Part shown: positions 1 to 8,567 of the stretch, piece after piece
Numbering within the stretch: position 1 is the first letter of the stretch
How the letters are laid out: every line of letters begins with the position of its first letter
Source of the DNA: an uncultured Campylobacter sp.
Lineage (GTDB): Bacteria; Campylobacterota; Campylobacteria; Campylobacterales; Campylobacteraceae
DNA length: 64,000 bases
Assembly: GCA_934728065.1 (NCBI GenBank)
Contig: CAKVDW010000002.1
Coordinates: 62,001-126,000, forward strand
Direction of reading: 5' to 3'
Position numbers and translations under genes: made by a program
Notes under the pieces: model-generated
Told to the model about the DNA's origin: nothing
Seen by the model: only the letters and a program-made list of their open reading frames with translations
The model's database searches: none

Positions 1-129
1 GGTCTTGCCTATGTAAGCGTTGATGCTTGGGGACACGCTGACCGCTTGGCTATATTGTTGGCAAGCTTTGCAAGTGCCATTGTGGCTTATATTTATTTAA
101 AGATAATCAAAACAGAAGTTAAGGTGTGA
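1..129 (+). CDS. nhaA: Na+/H+ antiporter NhaA, 3' end (partial)
   Basis: The window opens inside a reading frame whose last 42 residues closely resemble the C-terminus of the complete NhaA that follows (GLAY, then a run such as [18 protein letters not shown], against [18 protein letters not shown]). It is therefore the last transmembrane helix of an upstream NhaA paralogue. Its TGA at 127-129 overlaps the GTG start of the next gene, so the two antiporter genes are translationally coupled. Tandem nhaA genes are known in Campylobacter. Everything upstream is outside the window. Confidence 0.85.
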   Translation, partial: GLAYVSVDAWGHADRLAILLASFASAIVAYIYLKIIKTEVKV

Positions 130-1286
130 GTTTGGAAAAAGTAAAATCTCTCGTAAAAAATGAAGCCTTTGGCGGCTTTTTGCTCATCGCTTTTACCCTT
201 TTGGCTTTGTGGGTAGAAAATGGGGTTTATAATGGATTTTATAATGAGTTTTTAAATTTATCCGTTGGCTTTAAAATAGGCTCTTTTGAGCTGTTTAAAC
301 CCTTTTTGCTTTGGATAAATGACGGGCTTATTGCGATTTTTTTCTTTGCCATAGGGCTTGAGCTGAAAAAAGAATTCACGCAAGGGGATTTTAGAAATCC
401 ACAAAACATCATCTTGCCTCTTTTTGGTGCATTAGGAGGCATTTTAGTTCCTGCTTTGATTTTTGCTCTTATTAATTTCAACGACACTCACGCCTTAAAA
501 GGCTGGGCTATCCCCACAGCTACTGATACAGCTTTTGCTTTAGCTATTTTAATAATGGTCGGAGGCAGCAGAATTCCAAGCTCTTTGAAAATCTTTTTGC
601 TTTCTTTGGCTATATTTGACGATGTTGGAGCAATTTTAATCATCGCCATTTTTTATACAAGCAAGCTTTCTGTGTTTGCCTTAGTAACGGCTGGAATTGT
701 TATCGTTGTTTTAATGCTTTTAAATTTCTTTAAAATCACAAGAACTTCTTTTTATTTCATTTGTTCTATTATATTGTGGTTAAGTGTTCTTAAAAGTGGC
801 GTTCACGCGACTTTAGCTGGACTTGTTACAGCCTTTTTCATACCCTTGCACACCAAAGAGGGCGAACCTTTCTTAGAAGAAATTTATGAAAGCCTGAAAT
901 TTTGGCTCAGCTTTGTGATTTTACCGCTTTTTGCCTTTGCAAATGCTGGGGTTGATTTGTCAAAAATAAACCTTTCAAGCATTTTTTCTCCTGTAAGTCT
1001 TGGAATTTTCTTAGGGCTTTTCATCGGCAAACAAGTTGGAGTCTTTTTATTTTCGTGGCTGAGTATAAAGTTGAGGCTTACGAATTTACCTAGTGGAGCG
1101 AGTTTTGCGCAACTTTATGGGGTTTGCATACTCACGGGCATAGGCTTTACGATGAGTTTATTTATAGACGGTCTTGCCTATGAGGCAGCAGATACCTTTA
1201 ACTATGCTGATAATCTCGCCATCTTAATGGCTTCTTTTTGCTCTGGAATAGTAGGCTTTATTTATCTTAGGTTTTTTGCCAAATAA
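126..1286 (+). CDS. nhaA: Na+/H+ antiporter NhaA
   Basis: Inner-membrane electrogenic Na+/H+ exchanger of 386 residues, the usual size for NhaA. The family signature is visible: the [11 protein letters not shown] segment near residues 162-172 carries the paired aspartates that bind ion and proton, and about a dozen hydrophobic helices fill the chain. It starts with GTG at 126, overlapping the stop of the upstream paralogue by four bases. The following lipoprotein ATG directly abuts its TAA, so nhaA-nhaA-lipoprotein-murI read as one operon. Its role is pH and sodium homeostasis; having two copies may allow different pH ranges, which is inference. Confidence 0.95.
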   Translation: MSLEKVKSLVKNEAFGGFLLIAFTLLALWVENGVYNGFYNEFLNLSVGFKIGSFELFKPFLLWINDGLIAIFFFAIGLELKKEFTQGDFRNPQNIILPLFGALGGILVPALIFALINFNDTHALKGWAIPTATDTAFALAILIMVGGSRIPSSLKIFLLSLAIFDDVGAILIIAIFYTSKLSVFALVTAGIVIVVLMLLNFFKITRTSFYFICSIILWLSVLKSGVHATLAGLVTAFFIPLHTKEGEPFLEEIYESLKFWLSFVILPLFAFANAGVDLSKINLSSIFSPVSLGIFLGLFIGKQVGVFLFSWLSIKLRLTNLPSGASFAQLYGVCILTGIGFTMSLFIDGLAYEAADTFNYADNLAILMASFCSGIVGFIYLRFFAK

Positions 1287-1775
1287 ATGAAAAAGTTTCA
1301 AATTTTTCTTGTCTTACTTGCTTTAGCATTTTTGTTTAATGCTTGCGGCACTGTAAGCTATCATAGCTCTTATAGGGGTTCAAAAAGCCTCAACCACAAA
1401 AACATTAGCTCTGAGCTTATAAGGGTTCAAAAGCAATGGCAAAGAACGCCTTATAAATTAGGAGGTGTAAGTCCAAAAGGGGCTGATTGCTCAGGCTTTA
1501 CTCAAAGTGTGCTTTCTAAACATTTTAACACCAAAATTCCACGCACAACAGTGGCGCAAATGAAAGGGGGCAAAAAAATTTCAAAATCTTCTTTAAAAAG
1601 CGGAGATTTGCTCTTTTTTAAGACAGGTAGGGGACCAAATGGCATTCATGTGGGAATTTATGTGCAAAAAGATGAATTTATACACCTTTCCACAAAGGGC
1701 GGTGTGAAAAAAGTTTCCTTTAGCACCAAATACTGGAAACCAAAATACATAGGAGCAAGGCGCTACATAAAATGA
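1287..1775 (+). CDS. NlpC/P60 family lipoprotein (peptidoglycan endopeptidase-like)
   Basis: A 162-residue secreted lipoprotein. The N-terminus is a signal peptide ending in a lipobox (LFNAC, Cys at residue 20). The rest is an NlpC/P60 cysteine-peptidase domain with the catalytic triad visible: Cys in GADCSGF, His in GIHVGIY and a second His in FIHLST. Such enzymes usually cut gamma-D-Glu-diaminopimelate bonds in peptidoglycan from the periplasmic side. It abuts nhaA and overlaps murI by four bases (ATGA), so it is co-translated with a peptidoglycan-precursor enzyme, which fits a wall-remodelling role. The exact substrate is not known. Confidence 0.88.
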   Translation: MKKFQIFLVLLALAFLFNACGTVSYHSSYRGSKSLNHKNISSELIRVQKQWQRTPYKLGGVSPKGADCSGFTQSVLSKHFNTKIPRTTVAQMKGGKKISKSSLKSGDLLFFKTGRGPNGIHVGIYVQKDEFIHLSTKGGVKKVSFSTKYWKPKYIGARRYIK

Positions 1776-2518
1776 AAGTAGGTGTGTTTGATAGCGGTGT
1801 TGGTGGATTGAGCGTGCTTAAAAGCTTGCTTAAGGCAAGGCTTTTTGATGAGCTTATTTATTATGGTGATACTGCGCGAGTGCCTTATGGGGTAAAGGAT
1901 AAAGATACGATTATTCGTTTTTCGCTTGAGGCTTTGGATTTTTTTAAACCCTTTAAAATTGATATGCTCATCGTTGCTTGCAACACAGTAAGTGCTTATG
2001 CTCTTAAAATTTTGCGTTCTCATTCAAACATACCCATTTTAGGTGTCATAGATGCTGGCGTGCTTGCTGTAAATGAGGCTTTAAAAGATAAAAACAAACA
2101 AATTTTAGTCATCGCCACTAAGGCGACCATAAATTCAGGGCAGTATCAAAAAAGGCTCGCAAAAGCAGGTTTTACTCGAATTGAAGCACTAGCCACAGGG
2201 CTTTTCGTGCCTATGGTCGAAGAGGGAATTTTTGAGGGTGAGCTGGTGAAAAGTGCTTTTCATCAATACTTCAGCAAGATTTCAAATCACCCTGATGCCT
2301 TGATACTTGGTTGCACGCATTTTCCGCTTTTAAGCAAGGCTTTACAAGAGTATTTTGGCGACAAAACAAGGCTCATTCATTCAGGTGATGCCATAGTTGA
2401 GCAACTGCAAAAAGAATTTAAGCTCACAAGTTTAAAGCGCAAAAGCAAGGTTAAATTTTACGCCTCAAGCGATGTAAAAGCCTTAAAAGATACAGCGAAC
2501 AAATGGCTTAAAGAGTAG
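1772..2518 (+). CDS. murI: Glutamate racemase
   Basis: Cytoplasmic enzyme converting L-glutamate to the D-glutamate needed for peptidoglycan, 248 residues. Family motifs: DSGVGG near the N-terminus, the first catalytic cysteine in VACNT (Cys70) and the second in LGCTHFPLL near residue 181. The start ATG overlaps the TGA of the lipoprotein gene. It is the last member of the compact nhaA-lipoprotein-murI run; about 125 bases separate it from dgkA. Confidence 0.96.
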   Translation: MKVGVFDSGVGGLSVLKSLLKARLFDELIYYGDTARVPYGVKDKDTIIRFSLEALDFFKPFKIDMLIVACNTVSAYALKILRSHSNIPILGVIDAGVLAVNEALKDKNKQILVIATKATINSGQYQKRLAKAGFTRIEALATGLFVPMVEEGIFEGELVKSAFHQYFSKISNHPDALILGCTHFPLLSKALQEYFGDKTRLIHSGDAIVEQLQKEFKLTSLKRKSKVKFYASSDVKALKDTANKWLKE

Positions 2519-2577
2519 TTTTCATTCATCAATCTTTTTGAGGTAGAATAGCTTAAATTTAAAGACAAAGGGTTTTT

Positions 2578-2634
2578 ATGCAAAGATTTTTTTTTGGCTT
2601 GAGTTTGATTTTAAGCCTTTTATCTTTAATTTAA
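2578..2634 (+). other. Tiny hydrophobic ORF, 18 codons, doubtful
   Basis: Between murI and dgkA an ATG at 2578 opens an 18-residue hydrophobic peptide (MQRFFFGLSLILSLLSLI) ending in TAA ten bases before dgkA. The purine-rich AAAGACAAAGG upstream could be a ribosome site. It may be a small membrane peptide, a leader coupled to dgkA or the truncated signal sequence of a lost gene. No homologue is recognised. Confidence 0.25.
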
Positions 2635-2644
2635 AGGCAAAGCG

Positions 2645-3013
2645 ATGAAACCAAAATACAAATTTTTTTCAAATTTCTCTTATGCTATGGCTGGCGTTTT
2701 GGCTATGCTTAAAAATGAAGTAGCCTTTCGTTTGGAGCTTATTTTTATCGTTCCTGCCTTGATTTTAAGCTTTTTTTTGCCTATAAACTTGCAAACTCAC
2801 CTCATCTTAGCTGGGGTCTTGTTTTTCATCATCATCGCAGAATGCTTCAACTCAGCCATTGAATCTTGTGTGGATTTAGTTACAGATGAGTTTCATCAAA
2901 AGGCTAAAATCGCCAAGGACTGCGCAAGTGCTGGTGTGTTTTTTACCGTTGTTTTAGCTCTGCTTACTTGGGCTTTTGTTCTGTTTGATTTATACAAGAA
3001 TTTCACAGTGTGA
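2645..3013 (+). CDS. dgkA: Diacylglycerol kinase (prokaryotic type)
   Basis: Small integral membrane kinase of 122 residues that phosphorylates diacylglycerol to phosphatidic acid, recycling lipid released by envelope polymer synthesis. Three hydrophobic helices are visible, and the signature block AECFNSAIESCVDLV (about residues 74-88) matches the E-x-x-N-(S/T)-A-I-E active-site motif of DgkA. Length is typical. It precedes ruvC on the same strand with a 21-base gap. Confidence 0.93.
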   Translation: MKPKYKFFSNFSYAMAGVLAMLKNEVAFRLELIFIVPALILSFFLPINLQTHLILAGVLFFIIIAECFNSAIESCVDLVTDEFHQKAKIAKDCASAGVFFTVVLALLTWAFVLFDLYKNFTV

Positions 3014-3034
3014 AATTCCAAAAGGTGAAAAGAG

Positions 3035-3514
3035 GTGAAAATCTTAGGCATAGACCCAGGCAGCAGGTTTTGCGGTTATGCTATCATCGAGGCAAATTTG
3101 GGGAAAAATTCACTCATTGAAGCAGGACTCATTAAAATCAAACCATCAAGCTTGCAGTATCAAATAACAGAGCTTTGTGAGGGATTAGACTTGATTTTTA
3201 AGACTCATAAATTTGATGAGGTAGCCATTGAGGATATTTTCTTTGCTTATAATCCAAAATCTGTTTTGAAGTTAGCTCAATTTCGAGGGGCTTTAAGTCT
3301 TAAAATTTTGCAACTTCACGGAGATTTTAGCGAATACACGCCCTTGCAAGTAAAAAAAGCTGTTACAGGCAATGGCAAAGCAGCAAAAGAACAGGTCGCC
3401 TTTATGGTAAAAAGGCTTCTTGGCATACAAAAAGACATTAAACCCCTTGATGTAACAGATGCGATTGCTGTTGCGCTTACGCACGCGGCAAATTTGCGTT
3501 TTAAAAAGGCTTAA
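3035..3514 (+). CDS. ruvC: Crossover junction endodeoxyribonuclease RuvC
   Basis: Holliday-junction resolvase of 159 residues, acting with RuvAB in recombination. The acidic catalytic residues are visible in GIDPGSR (residue 6 onwards), VAIEDIF and DVTDAIAVA near the C-terminus. It starts with GTG at 3035 after a GA-rich ribosome site. Its TAA shares the palindrome TTAA (3511-3514) with the stop of the convergent gene on the minus strand. Confidence 0.95.
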   Translation: MKILGIDPGSRFCGYAIIEANLGKNSLIEAGLIKIKPSSLQYQITELCEGLDLIFKTHKFDEVAIEDIFFAYNPKSVLKLAQFRGALSLKILQLHGDFSEYTPLQVKKAVTGNGKAAKEQVAFMVKRLLGIQKDIKPLDVTDAIAVALTHAANLRFKKA

Positions 3515-4155
3515 CTGTGCTGACCGCCACCGCCGATGAAGTATTTTTCAACATCATCTAAAAGTTTCTCACAAATCTTTGAATCCGTGCTTCTTTCAAC
3601 AAGAAGATTGATAGAAGTCTTTGTGTCTCTAAAACTTCCTGCTGATTTGACATTATCTCTAGCGAGCTTTTGTCCCTCTTTGGAGTATTTTATGGTAATG
3701 TTAAATTTTGAAGCTGGAGAAGAATCTCCCAAATTCGTTTCTACAATTACATCCATACCGCCTGAAGCCTTGCCTAAAGTGCTTTGTGTTTTTGAGATGA
3801 TTTCCTTAAATCGCCCACAAAGTCTTATCAAACTTGTAATAAAACTATCATCAAAGGCTTCATAAGCAAGTTTTAGCCTATTTTTAGTGTCCTCAGTCGT
3901 GCCTTTTTCTGGAGCAGAAAAGACCATAAAAAAACCACTTTTAATATCAACTTGTTGAGCCTTAGAGTCTCTACTTGTAGACATAACCTTAACATAAATA
4001 GCATTATCAAGATAAACCCTATCTATCATAGGACCATAAATATCATAGTCCCTTACCCTCGTGATAACCTCTCTTGCGATGACATTAAGCTTAACAGAAG
4101 CCTCGTGTATGATAGGCTCCATTTCTTTTTTTATCTCAACCAACTCTTTTAACAT
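3511..4155 (-). CDS. Conserved hypothetical protein
   Basis: A 214-residue soluble-looking protein beginning [14 protein letters not shown] and ending in a glycine-rich tail ([10 protein letters not shown]). The frame stays open further upstream, but that part runs through the tRNA-Val gene, so the ATG at 4155 is chosen. There is no signal peptide or membrane span; charged helical segments alternate with strand-like stretches such as DAIYVKVMS and KFNITIKYS. No family was recognised. It lies directly downstream of tRNA-Val and tRNA-Ala on the same strand, so it may be read through from their promoter. A homologue next to ruvC exists in other Campylobacter as far as recalled, but this was not verified. 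Confidence 0.75.
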   Translation of the reverse strand: MLKELVEIKKEMEPIIHEASVKLNVIAREVITRVRDYDIYGPMIDRVYLDNAIYVKVMSTSRDSKAQQVDIKSGFFMVFSAPEKGTTEDTKNRLKLAYEAFDDSFITSLIRLCGRFKEIISKTQSTLGKASGGMDVIVETNLGDSSPASKFNITIKYSKEGQKLARDNVKSAGSFRDTKTSINLLVERSTDSKICEKLLDDVEKYFIGGGGQHS

Positions 4156-4176
4156 AACAGTCCTTAAAATGTCTAG

Positions 4177-4252
4177 TGGTGGCTCCGATTGGACTTGAAC
4201 CAACGACCACCACCATGTCAAGGTGATGCTCTACCAACTGAGCTACGGAACC
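4177..4252 (-). tRNA. tRNA-Val (GAC)
   Basis: Complete cloverleaf of 76 bases on the minus strand with encoded CCA (4177-4179). The acceptor stem GGTTCCG pairs with CGGAGCC, the D arm is TAGCTCAGTTGGTAGAGC, the anticodon loop TTGACAT gives GAC, and the T arm has GGTTCAAGTCC. The tRNA-Ala gene lies two bases upstream, so both come from one transcript. Confidence 0.95.
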
Positions 4253-4254
4253 AA

Positions 4255-4330
4255 TGGTGGAGCATAGCGGGTTCGAACCGCTGACCTCAACGCTGCCAGC
4301 GTTGCGCTCTCCCAGCTGAGCTAATGCCCC
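4255..4330 (-). tRNA. tRNA-Ala (GGC)
   Basis: A 76-base cloverleaf with encoded CCA (4255-4257). The acceptor GGGGCAT pairs with ATGCTCC, the anticodon stem CAACG/CGTTG encloses CTGGCAG, giving GGC, and the T loop is TTCGAAC. A TATAAT-like box on the minus strand near 4397-4402 is a plausible promoter for the Ala-Val pair. Confidence 0.95.
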
Positions 4331-4430
4331 TTTATGTGAATTCTTTAAATCGTCAAAATTTTAAATTTATTGAGCTTAAAAATTTCGCTTTTAAAATTAT
4401 ATACACATTTTGCTTAAAAAATTATTTTGC

Positions 4431-5504
4431 CTATAAAGTGGCGAGTAAATTCTCTAACTTAGCTTCGGTTATTTCTGTCATTTTGTCTAAATGCTTGAGG
4501 CTTTCTTCTTTTTTTATGCCTGTATTTAAGCACACGACTTCTTTTTTTAAGGCTATAAATTTTAAACATTCTTTTGAATTGATTTCATAAGCAAAAGGAA
4601 AATGCAAAAACTTTCCATCACAAATTTGAATAAGTTTGCTTAAAGCTGTAATTGTCGCAAAACCAAAATGAGCAAAATAAACATTTTCTATATTATAGCT
4701 TTTTGCGTTTATAAGCGCCTTATCTCTAAGATAAGTAAAATACCAATCCAAATTAAATTGATTTGCCGTTATAGGCTCTAAAGATTCATATTCCTTTTGC
4801 CAAGCCTTTGAATTTACGCTTTTAACCATATCAACAAGTTTTAAGTTGTGTCTTATAAAGCTTACGCCAAAGGAAAAATGCTTTCCGTAAAATCTTGTTT
4901 GGTGCATATCCAAAGAAAAAACATCTATATCATTTTTTTGAGCATAGCTCATAAGCTGTTTTAAGCTACTAGCTATGTTTTGAGCATCTTCAAAAAACAT
5001 AGTATCATCAGCATCTATATTAAAAAATTCCTCAACACCAAATTTTAAAGAGTGAGTAAAGCAGGTAAGATGTGCAAAACCTGCCTTAGTCCAAGAGGGC
5101 GTGCAAATATTTTTCACAGCCTTTTTGAGTGTTTTGGTATCGCTTTTAATGAAATGAGCCTCAGCAGAATAAGGACTGTCCCAAACCATAAAATGCCTTA
5201 TGCTATCAAGCAGGGGTTTTTTGTCGCATATTATATAATAATGTCCGTCCATAGCCTCAACAACCTCAATCCACTTTCTCAAACAAGGCAGGGAAAAGCC
5301 AAAATTAGAGCTATTAAATTTAAGATAAAACAGTGGCTTGTTTAAGTCTGGCTTTGAGCGGACAAAAATGTGCAACAAAGGGAGGCTGAAATTCTTTTTG
5401 TTGTTGATTTCGTATTGAATTACAGGCACAGTAAAAAGATATATTCGCCTAAATTTTCCTATTTTGGATTTTATACTTATCCTTTTAAATATCTTTTCAA
5501 GCAT
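4431..5504 (-). CDS. Putative glycosyltransferase of a surface-polysaccharide cassette
   Basis: A 357-residue protein without signal peptide. The central segment FFNIDADDTMFFED (about residues 163-176) resembles the acidic DXD metal/nucleotide-sugar site of GT-A glycosyltransferases, and the region before it (VVEAMDGHYYIICDKKPLLDS) could be the nucleotide-binding half. No specific family is recognised. Its neighbours on the same strand are a HAD phosphatase and a nucleotidyltransferase-kinase fusion, so it probably transfers the sugar or alcohol those two activate. Composition is A+T-rich. Confidence is moderate that it is a transferase and low on substrate. Confidence 0.6.
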   Translation of the reverse strand: MLEKIFKRISIKSKIGKFRRIYLFTVPVIQYEINNKKNFSLPLLHIFVRSKPDLNKPLFYLKFNSSNFGFSLPCLRKWIEVVEAMDGHYYIICDKKPLLDSIRHFMVWDSPYSAEAHFIKSDTKTLKKAVKNICTPSWTKAGFAHLTCFTHSLKFGVEEFFNIDADDTMFFEDAQNIASSLKQLMSYAQKNDIDVFSLDMHQTRFYGKHFSFGVSFIRHNLKLVDMVKSVNSKAWQKEYESLEPITANQFNLDWYFTYLRDKALINAKSYNIENVYFAHFGFATITALSKLIQICDGKFLHFPFAYEINSKECLKFIALKKEVVCLNTGIKKEESLKHLDKMTEITEAKLENLLATL

Positions 5505-5537
5505 ATTTTTCCTTTTGCACTATTTCATAAATTTTCA

Positions 5538-5906
5538 CTACAAGCTCTCATTTATTTTATAGGCTATATTTAAGGCACTATCTCTTTTTTTATTTATGGC
5601 AAAGGCTGTTTTTAAGCCACTTGGTTTTTCATCATTTATCAAAATTCGTTCGCCCAAAGGCATATCGGTTAAAATATAATCAAACCTAATGTGATTTTCT
5701 TTAAAAAAAGCCTTTAAATTCTCAAGCTCCTCGCCCTTTCTTGCTGTAAGCATTATAATCTTATCCTCTTGCGAAATCTTACTAAAAAACTCGCTCACTC
5801 CCTCAAGCAAACTGTCATAACCGTCTATTTTATAGCCATTATGCTTAACAATGCTGCCATCAATGTCAAAAATCCAAGTCTTATTCAAAGGCGAAAATTC
5901 AAGCAT
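5538..5906 (-). CDS. HAD-superfamily phosphatase
   Basis: A 122-residue compact HAD-fold enzyme. Motif I is WIFDIDGSIV (nucleophile Asp and acid/base Asp near residues 14 and 16), motif II is MLTARK near residue 53 and motif IV is INDEKPSG near residue 89. It is as small as the capsule-associated HAD phosphatases that remove phosphate from sugar phosphates. Its ATG directly abuts the stop of the upstream nucleotidyltransferase-kinase gene, so they are co-translated. The likely role is dephosphorylating an intermediate of the activated-sugar pathway; the substrate is unknown. Confidence 0.78.
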   Translation of the reverse strand: MLEFSPLNKTWIFDIDGSIVKHNGYKIDGYDSLLEGVSEFFSKISQEDKIIMLTARKGEELENLKAFFKENHIRFDYILTDMPLGERILINDEKPSGLKTAFAINKKRDSALNIAYKINESL

Positions 5907-7413
5907 TTACAGCACTTCCCCAAGCTTTATAATGCCATTATAAAACGCCCCGCAAATTGAATCATAATCCTCCCAAGCATAAGTCGTAAGAGAAAGCCAA
6001 ATGATACCGTGCAAAAGTTTGATTTTGCGTTTGCTGACATTTGGTAAAGAGTCAAAGAAGTATTCCTCCATATCAGCCCAATTATTAGGCTTTATAGCAA
6101 ATTCAATGTCTTTTTGCCTTATATCAAGGGTAAATTTCTTGCTGTTAAATTGGTCATATTCGCCCTTTAAAGAGTAATACAACTTCGCCCAGTCATAATC
6201 CTCATCTCCATAAAATTTAGTCTTTCCAAAGTATCCTCTAGGGTCAATCAAAACAGCTTTCATATTATAAGTATCAAACATTAAATTTGAAAAGGTGCTG
6301 TCGCCGTGAATGAGGCAAAATTCTTTAGGATAAAAGGCTTTTACGGCTTCTTTAAGCTCATCTTTGTTAAAGAAAATGTTTTTATAATACGCCCCATTAA
6401 TCTTAATAAACTCCTTATCCGCAAAAGGCACAAGCTTTTGAACCTTAAAAAGTCTATCAAAGGTCTTGTTGATATAACTGTCCTCGACATCTTGGATATT
6501 AGCAGGCTTTTTTTCTTCAAGCTCGTGCAGCTCTTTTAAAGCCTCAATCAAGCTTTTTAAAATCTCTTGCTTTTGGCTTTTAGTCAAGCAGTCGTATTCA
6601 AAGATATTTTTGCCTTGAACCCTTTTCATAGTAAATGGCTCATAGCTTAAAATTTCAGGGATATTTTTGTAATTTAACCCCTCAATGTGTTTATACCAAG
6701 CAAGTTCATCAAGGGCTATTTTCTTGCCCTCATCATTAATGGCTTTTTTAATGACTCTATCATCTTTAAATTCTATGTGATTAAAGGGGCGACAAACAGG
6801 CTTTGAGTCGTTATTATCAGAATATGAAAGCAAAGTGCCAATTTCTTTTGAGCCATACAAATCAATCCTCTCAAAATGAATACTTTGTTTTTGCAACCAA
6901 GGCACAAAAGCGCCTTCCTCAGCGATATTTTCCAAGACTTTTTTATTTTCAAATACAAATAACCCTGCAACTCCGTTTTCTTTTGAGGCTTCTTTTACAA
7001 AATGATTATCAACAAAGGACCAGCGACACTCAAAATCCTTTGAAATGCCTATATAATTCCCCCCCCCCCTGTTTAGGTAATTCAAAATTTTGTGATAAAA
7101 TCAAATCACACCACATAATCATAAAAGATTCATCTTCTTTAAATGAGGATATAGCATCTTTTATGCCCGATATAGTCCCGCTTTTTTGAGCCTTTATAAT
7201 TTTAAAATCATAATTACAAGCAAAAGTGTTAAGATATTTTTCAAGCACATCGACCTTATAATCAGCAATTATAATAAACTGTGCATCTTTAAATTTTTCA
7301 AAGGCATAAAAAATAATGGGTAAATTATTCACAGGCACTAAGCATTTTGGCTTGTTTCTTGTTAAACCCTCTAATCTCGTGCCTTTTCCACCAGCTTGAA
7401 TGATAATCTTCAT
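5907..7413 (-). CDS. Nucleotidyltransferase-phosphotransferase fusion, poly-G phase-variable, frame OFF here
   Basis: Two overlapping frames make one gene. From 7413 the first encodes the N-terminal half of a sugar-phosphate nucleotidyltransferase (AGGKGTRLEGLTRNKPKCLVP). At the G11 tract (7059-7069) it runs into a stop after KQGGGELYRHFKGF. The other frame continues the nucleotidyltransferase and then an APH/choline-kinase-like domain with the catalytic motif CLIHGDSTFSNL and the metal site LIDPRGYFG. With G10 or G13 the frames join into about 501 residues. An activating pyrophosphorylase with its own kinase fits nucleotide-activated sugar or polyol synthesis for capsule or LOS; the substrate is unknown. 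A TATAAT on the minus strand (7448-7453) lies about 35 bases upstream. Confidence 0.8.
7059..7069 (-). repeat. Poly-G11 contingency tract
   Basis: Eleven consecutive C on the plus strand, G on the coding strand, inside the nucleotidyltransferase domain. Frame arithmetic: a count of 3n+1 (10 or 13) joins the two halves; 11 as written terminates early. Confidence 0.9.
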
Positions 7414-7447
7414 AAACGCAAACTTTGTTTTAAATTTTTTGACCTTG

Positions 7448-7453
7448 ATTATA
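7448..7453 (-). promoter_or_regulatory. -10 box for the sugar-activation cassette
   Basis: TATAAT on the minus strand about 35 bases before the start at 7413. Campylobacter sigma-70 promoters depend mainly on the -10 element, so the absence of a clear -35 is not an objection. Confidence 0.45.
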
Positions 7454-7486
7454 ACAAATCAAGCTTAAAATTTCAACTTTATTTTA

Positions 7487-7574
7487 TGGCAGACAGGAAG
7501 GGATTTGAACCCTCGAAAGCTTGCACTTTACACGCGTTCCAGGCGTGCTCCTTCAACCGCTCGGACACCTGTCT
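7487..7574 (-). tRNA. tRNA-Ser (GGA)
   Basis: An 88-base class II tRNA with encoded CCA (7487-7489). The acceptor AGACAGG pairs with CCTGTCT, the anticodon stem CACGC/GCGTG holds CTGGAAC (anticodon GGA), the long variable arm is typical of serine, and the T arm is GAGGGTTCAAATCCC. It sits upstream of the phase-variable cassette on the same strand. Confidence 0.94.
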
Positions 7575-7768
7575 AAAATAAATTTCTTAAAATCAGCGAA
7601 AATTTTAGCAAAATAATGTATAATTTTAACTTGTTTTGATAAATTTCTTAAAGGCAAATTTCAAACAAGGTGTAAATTTTTCGCGTTTTTAGACGAAATT
7701 CAAAACACCAAATTTGACGCAAAGAACCAAGCAAAAAGCTTTTAGGCTTAAAGCGGAAAGATTTTAAT

Positions 7769-7845
7769 GTCAGGGTAGCTCAGCTGGTTAGAGCGCTGGT
7801 CTCATAAGCCGGAGGTCGGGAGTTCAAGTCTCCCCCTTGATACCA
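7769..7845 (+). tRNA. tRNA-Met (CAT), elongator-type
   Basis: A 77-base cloverleaf ending in CCA. The anticodon loop CTCATAA sits in the stem CTGGT/GCCGG, with D arm TAGCTCAGCTGGTTAGAGC and T arm GGGAGTTCAAGTCTCCC. It lacks the unpaired C1 and GGG/CCC features of initiator tRNA. A CAT anticodon also occurs in lysidine-modified tRNA-Ile2, which cannot be excluded. The 190 bases upstream are A+T-rich with no gene. Confidence 0.85.
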
Positions 7846-7892
7846 TTTTAAACAAATTTTTGCTACAATGCCTTTTTGAAAGAGGCGATTTG

Positions 7893-8567
7893 ATGAAAGA
7901 TTTTGCAAATTTAGAAAAAAATTTAGGCTATGAATTTAAAGACAAGGGGCTTTTGAGCGAGGCTTTGACACACAAAAGTGCTAAAAAGCCCTATAACAAC
8001 GAGAGATTAGAGTTTTTAGGCGATGCGGTGCTTGATTTAATCGTGGGTGAGTTTTTGTTTTTGAAATTCGCAAAGCACAGCGAGGGCGAGCTTTCAAAGC
8101 TCCGTGCTGCTTTGGTTAATGAAAAATCCTTTGCTCTAATCTCCCTAAATTTAGAGCTTGGAAAATACATTTTTATGTCAAATGCCGAGCAGAACAATGA
8201 CGGGCGCAGTAAGCCGTCTATTTTGTCCGATGCTTTGGAGTCTCTCATCGCGGCGATTTATTTAGAAGCAGGCTTTGAGCGAGCAAAAAGCGTGGCTTTG
8301 TCCTTGCTAGAAGCGAATTTCCCGCACATTGACGCGGCTCATCTTGTGAAAGACTATAAAACTAAGCTACAAGAATTCACGCAAAGTGCTATGGCACAAG
8401 CACCAGAGTATGAAACCTTGCGCGCTTTTGGACCAGACCACAAAAAGCAGTTTGAAATCGCCCTAAAACTTGACGGCAAGGAGTTTGCGCGTGCTGTTGC
8501 GGGCAGTAAAAAAGAGGCGCAGCAAATGGCTGCACAAATCACGCTTGAAAAGTTAGGAGTGCTATGA
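7893..8567 (+). CDS. rnc: Ribonuclease III
   Basis: Double-stranded RNA endonuclease for rRNA and mRNA processing. The ATG at 7893 gives 224 residues and has AGAGGCGA upstream; an earlier in-frame TTG (7860) adds residues unlike the family. The nuclease domain carries the signature ERLEFLGDAVLDL (about residues 38-50) and DALESLIAAIYLEAG with the second acidic set. The C-terminal third, starting near DYKTKLQEF, is a dsRNA-binding domain with GSKKEAQQMAAQ. It overlaps aroC by four bases (ATGA). Confidence 0.96.
   Translation: MKDFANLEKNLGYEFKDKGLLSEALTHKSAKKPYNNERLEFLGDAVLDLIVGEFLFLKFAKHSEGELSKLRAALVNEKSFALISLNLELGKYIFMSNAEQNNDGRSKPSILSDALESLIAAIYLEAGFERAKSVALSLLEANFPHIDAAHLVKDYKTKLQEFTQSAMAQAPEYETLRAFGPDHKKQFEIALKLDGKEFARAVAGSKKEAQQMAAQITLEKLGVL

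Noticed and set aside
4156..4221. Longer start for the hypothetical gene downstream of tRNA-Val
   Set aside because: The 22 extra codons read through the tRNA-Val sequence; the ATG at 4155 is the first start outside the tRNA.
7860..7892. Upstream TTG start for rnc
   Set aside because: The added residues are unlike RNase III; the ATG at 7893 has a ribosome site and gives the normal 224-residue length.
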